Shown piece after piece: positions 35,836 through 44,884 of a DNA stretch of 64,000 nucleotides (positions are counted from its first letter, which is position 1; the number at the start of each line of letters is the position of its first letter). Below the pieces are notes generated by a model that had not been told where the DNA came from, made no database searches, and saw only the letters and a program-made list of their open reading frames with translations. The stretch comes from Streptomyces tendae (GTDB lineage: Bacteria; Actinomycetota; Actinomycetes; Streptomycetales; Streptomycetaceae). The DNA lies in assembly GCF_008632955.1 (NCBI RefSeq), contig NZ_CP043959.1:4836001-4900000 (forward strand), in the 5' to 3' direction. The position numbers and the translations under genes are program-made.

Positions 35836-36804
35836 TCAGTGGCCGTGGCCGTCGGAGTGTTCCGGTGTGTCGCCGTGGCCGGCTGAGGTGCTCGGCCGGG
35901 GCTGCTCGGCGGCTGTCTCGCCCGCCTCGACGGTGAAGGCGGCGGTGCGGACGACTCCGTCGTGCTTGAAGTCCAGGAACAGGCGGTAGCTGCCGCCGCT
36001 CGGCGCGGTCGCCGTGAAGGACACGTGGGGTCCGGGCTCGGTGCTGCCGTCGCCCGGTGCGCCCTCGGGGTGGACGTGCAGATAGGCGAGGTCCCCGGCC
36101 CGCAGGGCGACCAGGTGGCCGTAGGCGCCGAGGTAGGGCTGGAGGTCGGTGACCGGCCTGCCGTCGCGGGAGACGGTCAGGCGCAGTTCGCCCGCCCGGC
36201 CGGGCCGCAGCGTCCCGGTCAGCTCGACGTCGTAGCCGTCGACGTGGGCCGTGGCGGCCGGTCGCGGCAGGTCCTGGGGCGTGTAGGGGCCGGAGGCGGC
36301 CAGGTCGGCGCCGAGGGTGAGGTTCTCCGCGCCCTGCCGGTCCGGGGTGAAGTCGGCGAACACCCGGTACCCGCCGGCGCGTGACAGGTCGGTCCGTGTG
36401 CTCCAGGTGCCGTCGGCGGCGCGCACGGGGTGGAGGTGGCGGTAGGTCACCAGGTCGCGGGAGGCCACGATGAGGTGCAGTTCCTTGTCGTGCTCGCGGC
36501 GGTACTCGGTGACCGGCCGGCCGTCCGCGTCGCGCACGGTGAAGCGCAGCTCGGCCCGCTGACCGGCGGTGACAGCCGGGGTCTCGAGGTCGAGGGTGTA
36601 GCCGTCCTCGGAGATCTGCAGCCCGCCGGCCGCCACGGCGGCGTGCGCGCCCCCGTGTTCCCGCTCCCCCGACGGATGTCGCGCCTCGTGGGTCTGCGGG
36701 CGGTCCTGGACCACCGGGTCGAAGGCCTGGCCCACGCCGTAGGCGGTGCCGAACGTGGCGGCCAGGGCGGCGGCGAACGTGGCGGTCTTCAGTCCGGTCT
36801 TCAT
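35836..36804 (-). CDS. Secreted copper-locus protein, duplicated His-motif domain
   Basis: 322 aa. N-terminal signal-like segment (residues 5-25), then two related beta-domain repeats: residues 83-152 and 203-279. Each has DGRPVT, then a histidine, 13 residues later HxH within YRHLHP or YLHVHP, then a YRVFADF or YRLFLDF strand. The histidines (110, 123, 125 and 230, 243, 245) keep identical spacing. The C-terminus is His-rich (HGDTPEHSDGHGH). It is divergent from copA with a CsoR-type operator in its promoter. I infer an extracytoplasmic copper-binding or copper-handling protein; no close family name is recognised. Confidence 0.7.
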   Translation of the reverse strand: MKTGLKTATFAAALAATFGTAYGVGQAFDPVVQDRPQTHEARHPSGEREHGGAHAAVAAGGLQISEDGYTLDLETPAVTAGQRAELRFTVRDADGRPVTEYRREHDKELHLIVASRDLVTYRHLHPVRAADGTWSTRTDLSRAGGYRVFADFTPDRQGAENLTLGADLAASGPYTPQDLPRPAATAHVDGYDVELTGTLRPGRAGELRLTVSRDGRPVTDLQPYLGAYGHLVALRAGDLAYLHVHPEGAPGDGSTEPGPHVSFTATAPSGGSYRLFLDFKHDGVVRTAAFTVEAGETAAEQPRPSTSAGHGDTPEHSDGHGH

Positions 36805-36864
36805 GTCCGTCTCTCCCCTGGAATTGCGGCCCGTGACCCAACCACGAGCCGATCGACACAGCTC

Positions 36865-36892
36865 ACGATACCCCTAGGGGGTACCAAGTCAA
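36865..36892 (-). promoter_or_regulatory. Promoter of the secreted copper protein
   Basis: Minus strand: TTGACT at 36887-36892 (-35), 16-bp spacer, TATCGT at 36865-36870 (-10). The spacer contains the palindrome at 36868-36883. Confidence 0.65.
36868..36883. promoter_or_regulatory. CsoR-type copper operator 1
   Basis: ATACCCCTAGGGGGTA, the TACCC(N)GGGTA pattern recognised by CsoR repressors, between -35 and -10 of the secreted-protein promoter. CsoR itself is not visible in the window. Confidence 0.7.
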
Positions 36893-36905
36893 GCCAGCGA
36901 ACACC

Positions 36906-36934
36906 TTGCGAGAGATACCCTACCGGGGTATACA
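36906..36934 (+). promoter_or_regulatory. copA promoter
   Basis: TTGCGA at 36906-36911, exactly 17-bp spacer, TATACA at 36929-36934. The transcript would have a leader of about 40 nt before the ATG at 36984, with an AGGAG site. Confidence 0.65.
36916..36930. promoter_or_regulatory. CsoR-type copper operator 2
   Basis: TACCCTACCGGGGTA, overlapping the spacer and -10 of the copA promoter, so binding should block polymerase. Released by Cu(I) in known CsoR systems. Confidence 0.7.
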
Positions 36935-36983
36935 CCTATCCCATGCTCGATACCCCCGCCCCGTACCCGCTAGGAGCCACGCC

Positions 36984-39227
36984 ATGACCGTCCGCCCGAC
37001 CGCCGCCCCCGCCGAGGTGGAACTCTCCATCGGGGGCATGACCTGCGCCTCGTGTGCCGCGCGGATCGAGAGGAAGCTCAACCGGATGAAGGGCGTCACC
37101 GCCACGGTCAACTACGCCACCGAGAAGGCCCGGGTCTCCTACGACGACGGGGTGACCGTCCCCGACCTGATCGCCACGGTCGAGGCCACCGGGTACACCG
37201 CCCGCGAACCCGCGCCTCCCGAGGAGCCGCCCGCCGACGGACCGGACGAACTCCGGCCGCTGCGCGAGCGGCTGATCACGGCCGTCGTGCTGTCGGTGCC
37301 CGTGATCGCGATGGCGATGGTCCCGGCCCTGCAGTTCGAGTACTGGCAGTGGCTGTCGCTGACGCTCGCGGCGCCGGTCGTGACGTATGCCGCCTGGCCG
37401 TTCCACCGGGCCGCCCTCACCAACGCCCGCCACGGCGCGGCCACCATGGACACGCTGATCTCGGTCGGCACGTCGGCCGCGTTCCTGTGGTCGCTGTGTG
37501 CCCTCTTCCTCGGCACCGCCGGCACGCCGGGCATGACGCATCCCTTCGAGTTCACCGTGGCCCGCTCGGACGGCACCGGGAATCTCTACCTGGAGGCGGC
37601 GGCGGGCGTCACGGCGTTCATCCTGGCCGGCCGCTACTTCGAGGCGCGCGCCAAGCGCAGGGCCGGAGCCGCCCTGCGCGCACTGCTGGAACTGGGCGCG
37701 AAGGACGTCACCGTCCTCCTCCAGGACGGCCGGGAGGAGACCCGTCCCGTCACCGCGCTGGCGGTCGGCGACCGCTTCCTGGTCCGCCCGGGCGAGAAGA
37801 TCGCGACCGACGGCACCGTCGTCGAGGGGTCCTCCGCGGTGGACGCGTCGATGCTCACCGGGGAGTCCGTGCCCGTCGAAGTCACGAGCGGCGACCAGGT
37901 CACGGGCGCCACGGTCAACGCGGGCGGCCGTCTCGTCGTGGAGGCCACGCGGGTCGGCGCGGACACGCAGCTCGCCCGCATGGCGCGGCTGGTCGAGGAC
38001 GCGCAGAACGGCAAGGCGTCCGCCCAGCGGCTCGCCGACCGGATCTCCGCGGTCTTCGTCCCCGTGGTCATCGCGCTCGCCCTGGCCACGCTGGGCTTCT
38101 GGATCGGCAACGGCGCCGGTGCGACGGCCGCGTTCACCGCCGCCGTGGCCGTCCTGATCATCGCCTGCCCCTGCGCGCTCGGCCTCGCCACGCCGACCGC
38201 GCTGATGGTCGGCACCGGACGCGGCGCCCAGCTCGGCATCCTCATCAAGGGGCCGGAGGTGCTGGAGTCCACCCGCCGGGTCGACACGGTGGTCCTCGAC
38301 AAGACCGGCACCGTGACCACGGGCCGTATGAGCCTCCTGGCCGTCCACCCCGCCGAGGGCACCGACGCGACGGACGTCCTGCGGCTCGCGGGCGCGGTCG
38401 AGCACCCCTCGGAACACCCGATCGCCCGCGCCGTCGCCGACGCCGCACGGGAGAAGCTGGGCACCCTGCCCGTCCCGGAGGACTTCGCCGCCGTCCCCGG
38501 ACTGGGCGCCCAGGGCGTCGTCGAGGGCCACGCGGTCCTGATCGGCCGCCCCCGGCTCATGGCCGACTGGTCCCTGACCGTCCCCGGAAGCCTGCGCCGC
38601 GCCCTCGACCGGGCGGAGGCGGCCGGCCGCACCGCCGTCCTGGCCGCCTGGGACGGCGAGGTCCGCGCCGTGCTGGAGATCGCCGACACCGTCAAGGAGA
38701 CAAGCCCCGAGGCGGTGCGACGCCTGCGCGCCCTCGGACTGCGCCCGGTCCTCCTGACGGGCGACAACGAGGCGGTGGCCCGGTCCGTGGCCCACGAGGT
38801 GGGCATCGCACCCGACGACGTGTTCGCGGAGGTGCTGCCCCAGGACAAGGTGGACGTCGTCAAGCGCCTTCAGTCCGAAGGGCGTTCGGTCGCCATGGTC
38901 GGCGACGGCGTCAACGACGCGGCGGCCCTCGCCCAGGCCGACCTGGGGCTGGCGATGGGCACCGGCACGGACGCGGCGATCGAGGCCGGCGACCTCACCC
39001 TGGTCCGGGGCGACCTGCGGGCCGCGGCGGACGCCGTCCGGCTCGCCCGCCGCACCCTCGGCACCATCCGCTCCAACCTGTTCTGGGCGTTCGCCTACAA
39101 CGTCGCCGCGCTGCCGCTCGCGGCGGCCGGGCTGCTCAACCCCATGATCGCGGGCGCGGCCATGGCGTTCTCCTCGGTGTTCGTGGTGGGCAACTCGCTG
39201 CGGCTGCGGACGTTCCGGGCGGCCTGA
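36984..39227 (+). CDS. copA: Copper-exporting P1B-type ATPase
   Basis: 747 aa. One N-terminal heavy-metal-associated domain with GMTCASC (Cys21, Cys24); eight membrane helices; the intramembrane CPC motif at 395-397; DKTGT with phosphorylated Asp439; the HP motif (EHPIARAV); and GDGVND at 640-645. These identify a Cu(I) exporter that pumps copper out of the cytoplasm. It is divergent from a His-rich secreted protein and controlled by a CsoR-type operator. No copZ chaperone follows. Confidence 0.92.
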   Translation: MTVRPTAAPAEVELSIGGMTCASCAARIERKLNRMKGVTATVNYATEKARVSYDDGVTVPDLIATVEATGYTAREPAPPEEPPADGPDELRPLRERLITAVVLSVPVIAMAMVPALQFEYWQWLSLTLAAPVVTYAAWPFHRAALTNARHGAATMDTLISVGTSAAFLWSLCALFLGTAGTPGMTHPFEFTVARSDGTGNLYLEAAAGVTAFILAGRYFEARAKRRAGAALRALLELGAKDVTVLLQDGREETRPVTALAVGDRFLVRPGEKIATDGTVVEGSSAVDASMLTGESVPVEVTSGDQVTGATVNAGGRLVVEATRVGADTQLARMARLVEDAQNGKASAQRLADRISAVFVPVVIALALATLGFWIGNGAGATAAFTAAVAVLIIACPCALGLATPTALMVGTGRGAQLGILIKGPEVLESTRRVDTVVLDKTGTVTTGRMSLLAVHPAEGTDATDVLRLAGAVEHPSEHPIARAVADAAREKLGTLPVPEDFAAVPGLGAQGVVEGHAVLIGRPRLMADWSLTVPGSLRRALDRAEAAGRTAVLAAWDGEVRAVLEIADTVKETSPEAVRRLRALGLRPVLLTGDNEAVARSVAHEVGIAPDDVFAEVLPQDKVDVVKRLQSEGRSVAMVGDGVNDAAALAQADLGLAMGTGTDAAIEAGDLTLVRGDLRAAADAVRLARRTLGTIRSNLFWAFAYNVAALPLAAAGLLNPMIAGAAMAFSSVFVVGNSLRLRTFRAA

Positions 39228-39346
39228 ACCGCGGACGGGTGGGGCGGGCGGGTCCGGCGCGTGGATCTTGCGTACCGTGGGCACCCGGTGCGTCCCGCCC
39301 CAGGGGGCGGGTACGCCACTCGACGATGTCACCGCGGGAGAGACAG

Positions 39347-39991
39347 ATGAGCGAGCCGCCCACCGACCGGAACGTCACGAGACCCGTACCGCCCGCCGAC
39401 GGCCTGCGCAGGGTCGCCGCCGCGGTGCTGAGCGACCTCAGAGCGGTGGACGGCGCCCTGTACGCGGCGGTCGCCGCCACTCCGACGCCGACCCTCGACC
39501 GTGCGTTGCGCCGGCTCTCCCACGCGGCCGACCACTCCAAGATCTCGTTCGCCATCGCCGGCGCGCTGGCCCTCGCGGGCTCCCGCCCACGCCGTGCGGC
39601 GCTCGCCGGCGTCGGGGCCGTGGCGGTGGCCTCGGCGTCGGCGAACCTGCTGGGCAAGCGGCTGGTGCGCCGTGACCGTCCGGACCGGGAGGCGGCCCGG
39701 GTGACGGTGGACCGGCATGTACCCATGCCCATGTCGGCGTCGTTCCCCTCCGGGCACACGGCGTCCGCGGTCGCCTTCGCGACGGCGGTGGGGACGGTGC
39801 TGCCGGCCGCGTCGGTGCCGCTGGGGGCGTTGGCGGGGGCAGTGGGGTACTCCCGCGTCCATACGGGGGTGCACTATCCGGGGGACGTGGCGGCGGGCGC
39901 GGTCCTGGGCGTCGCGAGCGCGGCGACGGCACTGGCGGTGGCGTCATCCCGCTTCCCGGCGTCGTTCCCACGGGGACCGCGGCGCGGCTGA
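39347..39991 (+). CDS. PAP2-family phosphatase
   Basis: 214 aa. All three PAP2 motifs are present: KRLVRRDRP (Lys104 to Pro112), PSGH (134-137) and SRVHTGVHYPGD (Ser169-Asp180), with membrane helices between them. The family removes phosphate from lipid phosphates, for example undecaprenyl or phosphatidic acid. ATG with a GGGAG site. It lies 119 bp after copA and is probably independent. Confidence 0.85.
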   Translation: MSEPPTDRNVTRPVPPADGLRRVAAAVLSDLRAVDGALYAAVAATPTPTLDRALRRLSHAADHSKISFAIAGALALAGSRPRRAALAGVGAVAVASASANLLGKRLVRRDRPDREAARVTVDRHVPMPMSASFPSGHTASAVAFATAVGTVLPAASVPLGALAGAVGYSRVHTGVHYPGDVAAGAVLGVASAATALAVASSRFPASFPRGPRRG

Positions 39992-40008
39992 ACCGGGGGC
40001 TGGACCGC

Positions 40009-40042
40009 CCGGGCGCTCCTCATCGGCACAGGGAGCGCCCGG
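40009..40042. terminator. Bidirectional hairpin terminator
   Basis: An 11-bp perfect stem (CCGGGCGCTCC and its complement, loop TCATCGGCACAG) between the convergent PAP2 and response-regulator genes. Confidence 0.75.
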
Positions 40043-40073
40043 CTCCTTCCGGGGAGCGCCGGCCCGCCCGGCC

Positions 40074-40832
40074 CTAGGCTCCGCCCCGCACCCGAGACGA
40101 CGCCGCCTGCACCCCTGCGGCCCGAGCCCTGGGCACCACCCACCGGTACCGCCGCTCAGGCCGCCCCGTGGCCCCGTACCGCAGCGACACCTCCGCCACC
40201 CCCACCGAGTGGAAGTACTCCAGATAGCGACGGGCGCTCACGCGCGACACCCCGGTCAGCTCCGCGCACTCACTCGCCGACAGACTCCCGTCCGCCTCCC
40301 GCAGCGTCCGCTCGATCAGCCCGGCGGTCTCCGCGCTCATCCCCTTGGGCAGCACCGGCGAGACGGGCATCGTCGCCGTCCCCGCCAGCACCCGGTCGAC
40401 GTCCGCCTGCCCCCGTACCACCGTGTCCCGCATCCGCCCGCGCTGGACGGCGTACCGCTCCAGACGTCCCCGCAGGTCCGTGAAGTCGAAGGGCTTCAAC
40501 AGGTAGTCGACGACGCCGTGCCGCACCGCGCCGCGCACCGCCTCCGCCTCCCGGGCGGCGCTGATGACCATGACGTCGCAGTCGTGTCCGGCGGCGCGCA
40601 GCCGGGGGATGACGTCGAGACCGAACACGTCGGGCAGATACAGATCGAGCAGCACCAGACCGGGACGGAGTTCGTCCACCGCGGCGACGGCCTGCTCTCC
40701 GCTGCCGGCGACGCCCACCACCCGGAACCCGTCGACCCGTTCGACGTACGCCCGGTGCACCCGCGCCACCCTGAAATCGTCGTCGACCACGAGCACCGCG
40801 ATGGTGTCGGCCGCCCCCTCCCCGTCCCGCAT
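40074..40832 (-). CDS. CitB/DcuR-family response regulator
   Basis: 252 aa. N-terminal receiver domain with acidic pocket Asp17-19, phospho-acceptor Asp63 and the conserved lysine in LLKPFD, then a C-terminal helix-turn-helix (AECAELTGVSRVSARRYLEYF). This is the CitB/DpiA type that controls citrate and C4-dicarboxylate uptake with a PAS-type sensor kinase. It is divergent from a tctCBA operon, its likely target. No kinase gene lies beside it. Confidence 0.85.
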   Translation of the reverse strand: MRDGEGAADTIAVLVVDDDFRVARVHRAYVERVDGFRVVGVAGSGEQAVAAVDELRPGLVLLDLYLPDVFGLDVIPRLRAAGHDCDVMVISAAREAEAVRGAVRHGVVDYLLKPFDFTDLRGRLERYAVQRGRMRDTVVRGQADVDRVLAGTATMPVSPVLPKGMSAETAGLIERTLREADGSLSASECAELTGVSRVSARRYLEYFHSVGVAEVSLRYGATGRPERRYRWVVPRARAAGVQAASSRVRGGA

Positions 40833-41055
40833 ACCGCCATCATGACGCCCACCCCCACCGCGGCAAAGAGCTGCGGGAGAGCTGCGGAACTCCTGCACGG
40901 CACACGCGCCCCGTGGACACAACGACCACAACCTCCATTGCTTCCGTAACCGCGACAGCCCGCCCCCACCCCGGCACCATGTGGCCCGCGTCACCCTCCC
41001 CTCCCCGGGATCCGACGTGCATTCCAGACGACCCGACCGACAGGTGGTGGCACTC

Positions 41056-42039
41056 GTGCGCCTGCGCACACCCCTGGCCCTGCTCGGAGCCGCCCTGCTC
41101 GTCCTCGTGGGCCCCCCGCTGCTCACGACCGGCAGCGGCACCGACAGCGGCACCCACATCCCGGGCCTGCGCCTCATGGTCCCCAACACGCCGGGCGGCG
41201 GATACGACATCACCGCGCGTACGGCCGCGAAGAACGCCGAGGACGCCGGACTCACCCGTTCCGTCGAGGTGTTCAACCTGCCCGGGGCCGGCGGCACGGT
41301 CGGCCTGACCCGCCTGGTCGGCGAGCGCGGCAACGGCAAGCTGGCGATGTCGATGGGGCTCGGCGTGGTCGGCGCCGTCCGCTCCAACGACGCGCCCCGC
41401 ACCCTCGCGGACACCACGCCCATCGCCCGGCTCACCGAGGAGCAGGACGTGGTGGTGGTCGCCAAGGACTCCCCGTACCGGACCGTCGACGGCCTGATCC
41501 GGGCCTGGAAGGAGAACCCCGGCCGGCTGCCGGTGGGCGGCGGCTCCTCCCCCGGCGGCCCCGACCACCTGGCGCCGATGCTGATGGCGCAGGCGGCGGG
41601 GATCCCGCCCAAGAACGTGAACTACATCCCCTTCGACGGGGGAGGCGAACTGCTCGCCTCGATCCTCGGCAACAAGGTGGCCTTCGGCGTCTCCGGGGTC
41701 GGCGAGTACCGCGACCAGATCGAGGCCGGCGAACTGCGCCTGCTCGCGGTGACCGGACCCGAGCGCGTACCGGGCCTCGACGCGCCCACCCTCAAGGAGT
41801 CCGGTTACGACGTGGAGTTCACGAACTGGCGGGGCGTCGTCGCCCCGCCGGGCCTCACCGACGCCGAACGCGGCAGGCTCGTCCGGCTGCTGGAGGAGCT
41901 GCACGACTCGAAGGAGTGGCAGGAGTCGATGGAGCGCAACGGCTGGGACGACGCGTTCCTGACCGGCGACGAGTTCGGCGCGTTCCTCGCCGCCGAGGAC
42001 GAGCGCGTGGTCTCGGTACTGAAGGAGCTCGGCCTGTGA
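41056..42039 (+). CDS. tctC: Tripartite tricarboxylate transporter, substrate-binding protein
   Basis: 327 aa from a GTG with AGGTGG 8 nt upstream (GTGs at 41044 and 41047 are alternatives). An N-terminal hydrophobic signal segment without a lipobox cysteine is followed by the TctC/BugT fold: MVPNTPGGGYDITART, the PGAGG loop, GGGSSPGGPDHL and YIPFDGGGELLASILG. It binds a carboxylate outside the membrane and delivers it to TctAB. First gene of a three-gene operon; its stop overlaps the tctB start. Confidence 0.87.
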   Translation: MRLRTPLALLGAALLVLVGPPLLTTGSGTDSGTHIPGLRLMVPNTPGGGYDITARTAAKNAEDAGLTRSVEVFNLPGAGGTVGLTRLVGERGNGKLAMSMGLGVVGAVRSNDAPRTLADTTPIARLTEEQDVVVVAKDSPYRTVDGLIRAWKENPGRLPVGGGSSPGGPDHLAPMLMAQAAGIPPKNVNYIPFDGGGELLASILGNKVAFGVSGVGEYRDQIEAGELRLLAVTGPERVPGLDAPTLKESGYDVEFTNWRGVVAPPGLTDAERGRLVRLLEELHDSKEWQESMERNGWDDAFLTGDEFGAFLAAEDERVVSVLKELGL

Positions 42040-42593
42040 CGAAACCCACCGCATCCCCGCCCCCCTCGACCCCCGGCACCCCCGACGCCCCCCACACGTT
42101 CCGCTCCTGGCTCCACGACCGCTCCGAACTGGGCGTCAGCGTCCTCCTCCTGGCCCTCGGCGTCCTCGTCCTCACCGACGCCCTCACCATGGACGTCGAC
42201 ATCACCCAGCGCGGCCCCGTGGGACCGAGGACCGTGCCCGTCGTCGTCGGCATCGGACTGCTCATCGTCGCCACCCTCCTCGCCATCGACGTGCTGCGCG
42301 GCGGCCGGGGCCAGGCGGAGGCCGGTGAGGACATCGACCTGACCGAACCCGCCGACTGGCGCACCGTGCTGCTGCTCTCCGGGGTGTTCCTCGGCTCCGC
42401 CGTCCTCATCGAGCCGCTCGGTTTCCCCGCCGCGGGCGCCCTGCTCTTCTGGGGCGCCGCCTTCGCGCTGGGCAGCCGCAGAGCGGACCGCGACCCGCTG
42501 ATCGCGGCGGTGCTCTCGCTGTTCACCTACGCCCTGTTCGACAAGCTGCTCGGAGTGCCGCTGCCCGGCGGTCCGCTGATGGGAGTGCTGTGA
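42036..42593 (+). CDS. tctB: Tripartite tricarboxylate transporter, small membrane subunit
   Basis: 185 aa, GTG start overlapping the tctC stop (GTGA). It has four membrane helices, the TctB layout, with the conserved PRTVPVVVGIGL in the first half. It forms the membrane complex with TctA. Translationally coupled to tctC. Confidence 0.85.
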   Translation: MTKPTASPPPSTPGTPDAPHTFRSWLHDRSELGVSVLLLALGVLVLTDALTMDVDITQRGPVGPRTVPVVVGIGLLIVATLLAIDVLRGGRGQAEAGEDIDLTEPADWRTVLLLSGVFLGSAVLIEPLGFPAAGALLFWGAAFALGSRRADRDPLIAAVLSLFTYALFDKLLGVPLPGGPLMGVL

Positions 42594-42594
42594 C

Positions 42595-44103
42595 GTGAAT
42601 GCCCTCAACTCCCTCCTGGACGGCTTCGGTACGGCCCTCACCCCGCTCAATCTGCTCTGGGCGGCGGTCGGCGTGCTGCTCGGCACGGCCATCGGCGTCC
42701 TGCCCGGCATCGGCCCGGCGATGGCGGTGGCCCTGCTGCTGCCGGTGACGTACGGACTGGAGCCGACCGGCGCGTTCATCATGTTCGCCGGCATCTACTA
42801 CGGCGCGATGTTCGGCGGGTCGACGACCTCGATCCTGCTGAACACGCCCGGCGAGAGCGCGGCCGTCGTCGCGGCCATGGAGGGCAACCCGATGGCGAAG
42901 TCGGGGCGCGGCGCGCAGGCCCTCGCGGCCGCCGCCATCGGCCACTTCGCGGGCGGCATGGTGGGGACGGTCCTGCTGGTGGCGCTGGCGCCGACGGTCG
43001 CCGACCTGGCGGTGGACATCGGCGCCCCGGACTATTTCGCCATCATGGTGCTCGCGTTCATCGCCGTGACCTCGGTCCTCGGTTCGTCGCGGATCCGGGG
43101 TCTGGCCTCGCTGCTGATCGGTCTGACGATCGGCCTGGTGGGCCTGGACCAGATGACCGGACAACAGCGGCTGACCTTCGGTTCGCTGCAACTCGCCGAC
43201 GGCGTGGACGTGGTGATCGTCGCGGTGGGTCTGTTCGCGATCGGTGAGGCCCTGTGGGTGGCGGCCCATCTGCGGCGCCGGCCGCCGGACCCGATCCCGG
43301 TGGGCCGGCCGTGGCTGGGCCGCGCGGATCTGCGGCGCACCTGGAAGTCCTGGGCGCGCGGCCCGTTCATCGGTTTCCCGTTCGGCGCGATCCCGGCGGG
43401 CGGCGCGGAGATCCCGACCTTCCTGTCGTACGTGACGGAGAAGCGGCTGTCGAAGCACAAGGACGAGTGGGGCAAGGGCGCGATCGAAGGGGTGGCGGGC
43501 CCCGAGTCGGCGGCGTCCGCCTCGGCGGCGGGCACGCTGGTGTCGATGCTGACGCTGGGCCTGCCGACCACGGCGGTGGCGGCGGTCATGCTGGCCGCGT
43601 TCCAGCAGTACGGCATCCAGCCGGGCCCGCTGCTGTTCGAACGCGAACCCGACCTGGTGTGGGGCCTGATCGCCTCGCTGTTCGTCGGCATGGTGCTGCT
43701 GCTGGCGCTGAACCTGCCGCTCGCCCCGGTGTGGGCGAAACTGCTGCGCGTCCCGCGGCCGTACCTGTACGCCGGGATCATGTTCTTCGCAGCGGTGGGC
43801 GCGTACGCCGTCGGCGGTGAGGTGATCGACCTGGTGCTGCTGCTGGTCATCGGGCTGATCGGGTTCGGCATGCGGCGCTACGGCCTGCCGGTGCTGCCCG
43901 CCGTCATCGGTGTCATCCTCGGTCCGGCCGCCGAGCAGCAGCTCCGCCGCGCACTGCAGATCAGCGACGGAAGCGTCGGCGGTCTGGTCGACACGCCGTT
44001 CTCGGTGACGGTGTACGCCGTCGTGGCGCTCCTGCTCGCCTGGCCGCTGATCCGCACGATGCTGCCCCGCCGCCGCACACCGGCACCTGACCGGAGCGCC
44101 TGA
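42595..44103 (+). CDS. tctA: Tripartite tricarboxylate transporter, large membrane subunit
   Basis: 502 aa, GTG start 1 nt after the tctB stop. About 11-12 membrane helices with the TctA signature GVLPGIGPAMAVALLLPVTYG and FGGSTTSILLNTPGE. It is the sodium- or proton-coupled carboxylate carrier of the complex. Last gene of tctCBA; a terminator follows. Confidence 0.9.
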   Translation: MNALNSLLDGFGTALTPLNLLWAAVGVLLGTAIGVLPGIGPAMAVALLLPVTYGLEPTGAFIMFAGIYYGAMFGGSTTSILLNTPGESAAVVAAMEGNPMAKSGRGAQALAAAAIGHFAGGMVGTVLLVALAPTVADLAVDIGAPDYFAIMVLAFIAVTSVLGSSRIRGLASLLIGLTIGLVGLDQMTGQQRLTFGSLQLADGVDVVIVAVGLFAIGEALWVAAHLRRRPPDPIPVGRPWLGRADLRRTWKSWARGPFIGFPFGAIPAGGAEIPTFLSYVTEKRLSKHKDEWGKGAIEGVAGPESAASASAAGTLVSMLTLGLPTTAVAAVMLAAFQQYGIQPGPLLFEREPDLVWGLIASLFVGMVLLLALNLPLAPVWAKLLRVPRPYLYAGIMFFAAVGAYAVGGEVIDLVLLLVIGLIGFGMRRYGLPVLPAVIGVILGPAAEQQLRRALQISDGSVGGLVDTPFSVTVYAVVALLLAWPLIRTMLPRRRTPAPDRSA

Positions 44104-44138
44104 GCCGTCGAACGACGGTCGAACTTCCCGGGGTCGGG

Positions 44139-44161
44139 CCGGGACGCCGACGGCGTCCCGG
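44139..44161. terminator. Bidirectional hairpin terminator
   Basis: A 10-bp perfect stem (CCGGGACGCC, loop GAC, complement) between tctA and the convergent sortase gene. Confidence 0.72.
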
Positions 44162-44170
44162 GCGTCGCTC

Positions 44171-44884
44171 TCAGACGAGGTGGGCGAAGACCACCAGGTT
44201 CTCGGTGTAGTCCTTGGCGGTGCGGTCGTAGTCGCCGGCGCAGGTGATGAGCCGTACCTGCGCGTCGGGGGTGTCGGCGTACACGCGCTCGTCTGGGAAG
44301 TCGTCCTTGGCGAAGGACTCCGTCTCGTCGACGACGAAGGTGGCACTGGTGCCGTCGGCGCGCTGCACGCGGAAGCGGTCGCCCTTCTCCAGTTCGCCGA
44401 GGCGCGCGAAGACGGCGGCTGAGGTGGTGGTGTCCACGTGCCCGGCGACGATCGCCGTGCCGAGCTCACCCGGCGAGACGCCCTTGGCGTACCAGCCGAC
44501 GAGGTTGGTGTTGTGGGCCGGCGGCGGTTCGAGCTGCCCCTTGCTGTTGATCGCCAGGGCGGTGAAGGGGGCGTCGACGCCGATGGACGGGATCTGCAGC
44601 CTGGTCGGCCTGGACCGCGGCAGCTGTTTCGCGGGCGACTGCGTGGGAGCGGGACCGCTCTCGGCCGGCCCGGTGGAGGTCTCGGCGGACGGTGCCGTCG
44701 CGACCGCGCGGGAGGCGTGCGGTCCGTGGGCGTCGTCGGGTGGGTCCTCGCCGCCGCCCATCAGCGTGGTGGCCAGCAGCAGGCCGGCGCCGCCCCAGAA
44801 GACCGCGGTCATGACGGCGCGCAGTCTTCGCCTCGTCGGCGACGCCGGGTCGGTACGGTCGGGAGTGGGGGGACTGGCCGGCAT
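44171..44884 (-). CDS. Class F sortase
   Basis: 237 aa; the ATG is chosen over a GTG four codons upstream because of a GAGGTGG site 8 nt before it. An N-terminal signal-anchor helix (about 22-40), a Pro/Ser/Thr linker, then the sortase beta-barrel with catalytic His149 (VAGHVDT) and Cys215 (LITCAG); Arg221 is a candidate third residue. Sortases cleave a C-terminal sorting signal and attach the protein to peptidoglycan. The gene immediately upstream on the same strand encodes a protein with a sorting-signal-like tail, a likely substrate. Confidence 0.85.
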   Translation of the reverse strand: MPASPPTPDRTDPASPTRRRLRAVMTAVFWGGAGLLLATTLMGGGEDPPDDAHGPHASRAVATAPSAETSTGPAESGPAPTQSPAKQLPRSRPTRLQIPSIGVDAPFTALAINSKGQLEPPPAHNTNLVGWYAKGVSPGELGTAIVAGHVDTTTSAAVFARLGELEKGDRFRVQRADGTSATFVVDETESFAKDDFPDERVYADTPDAQVRLITCAGDYDRTAKDYTENLVVFAHLV

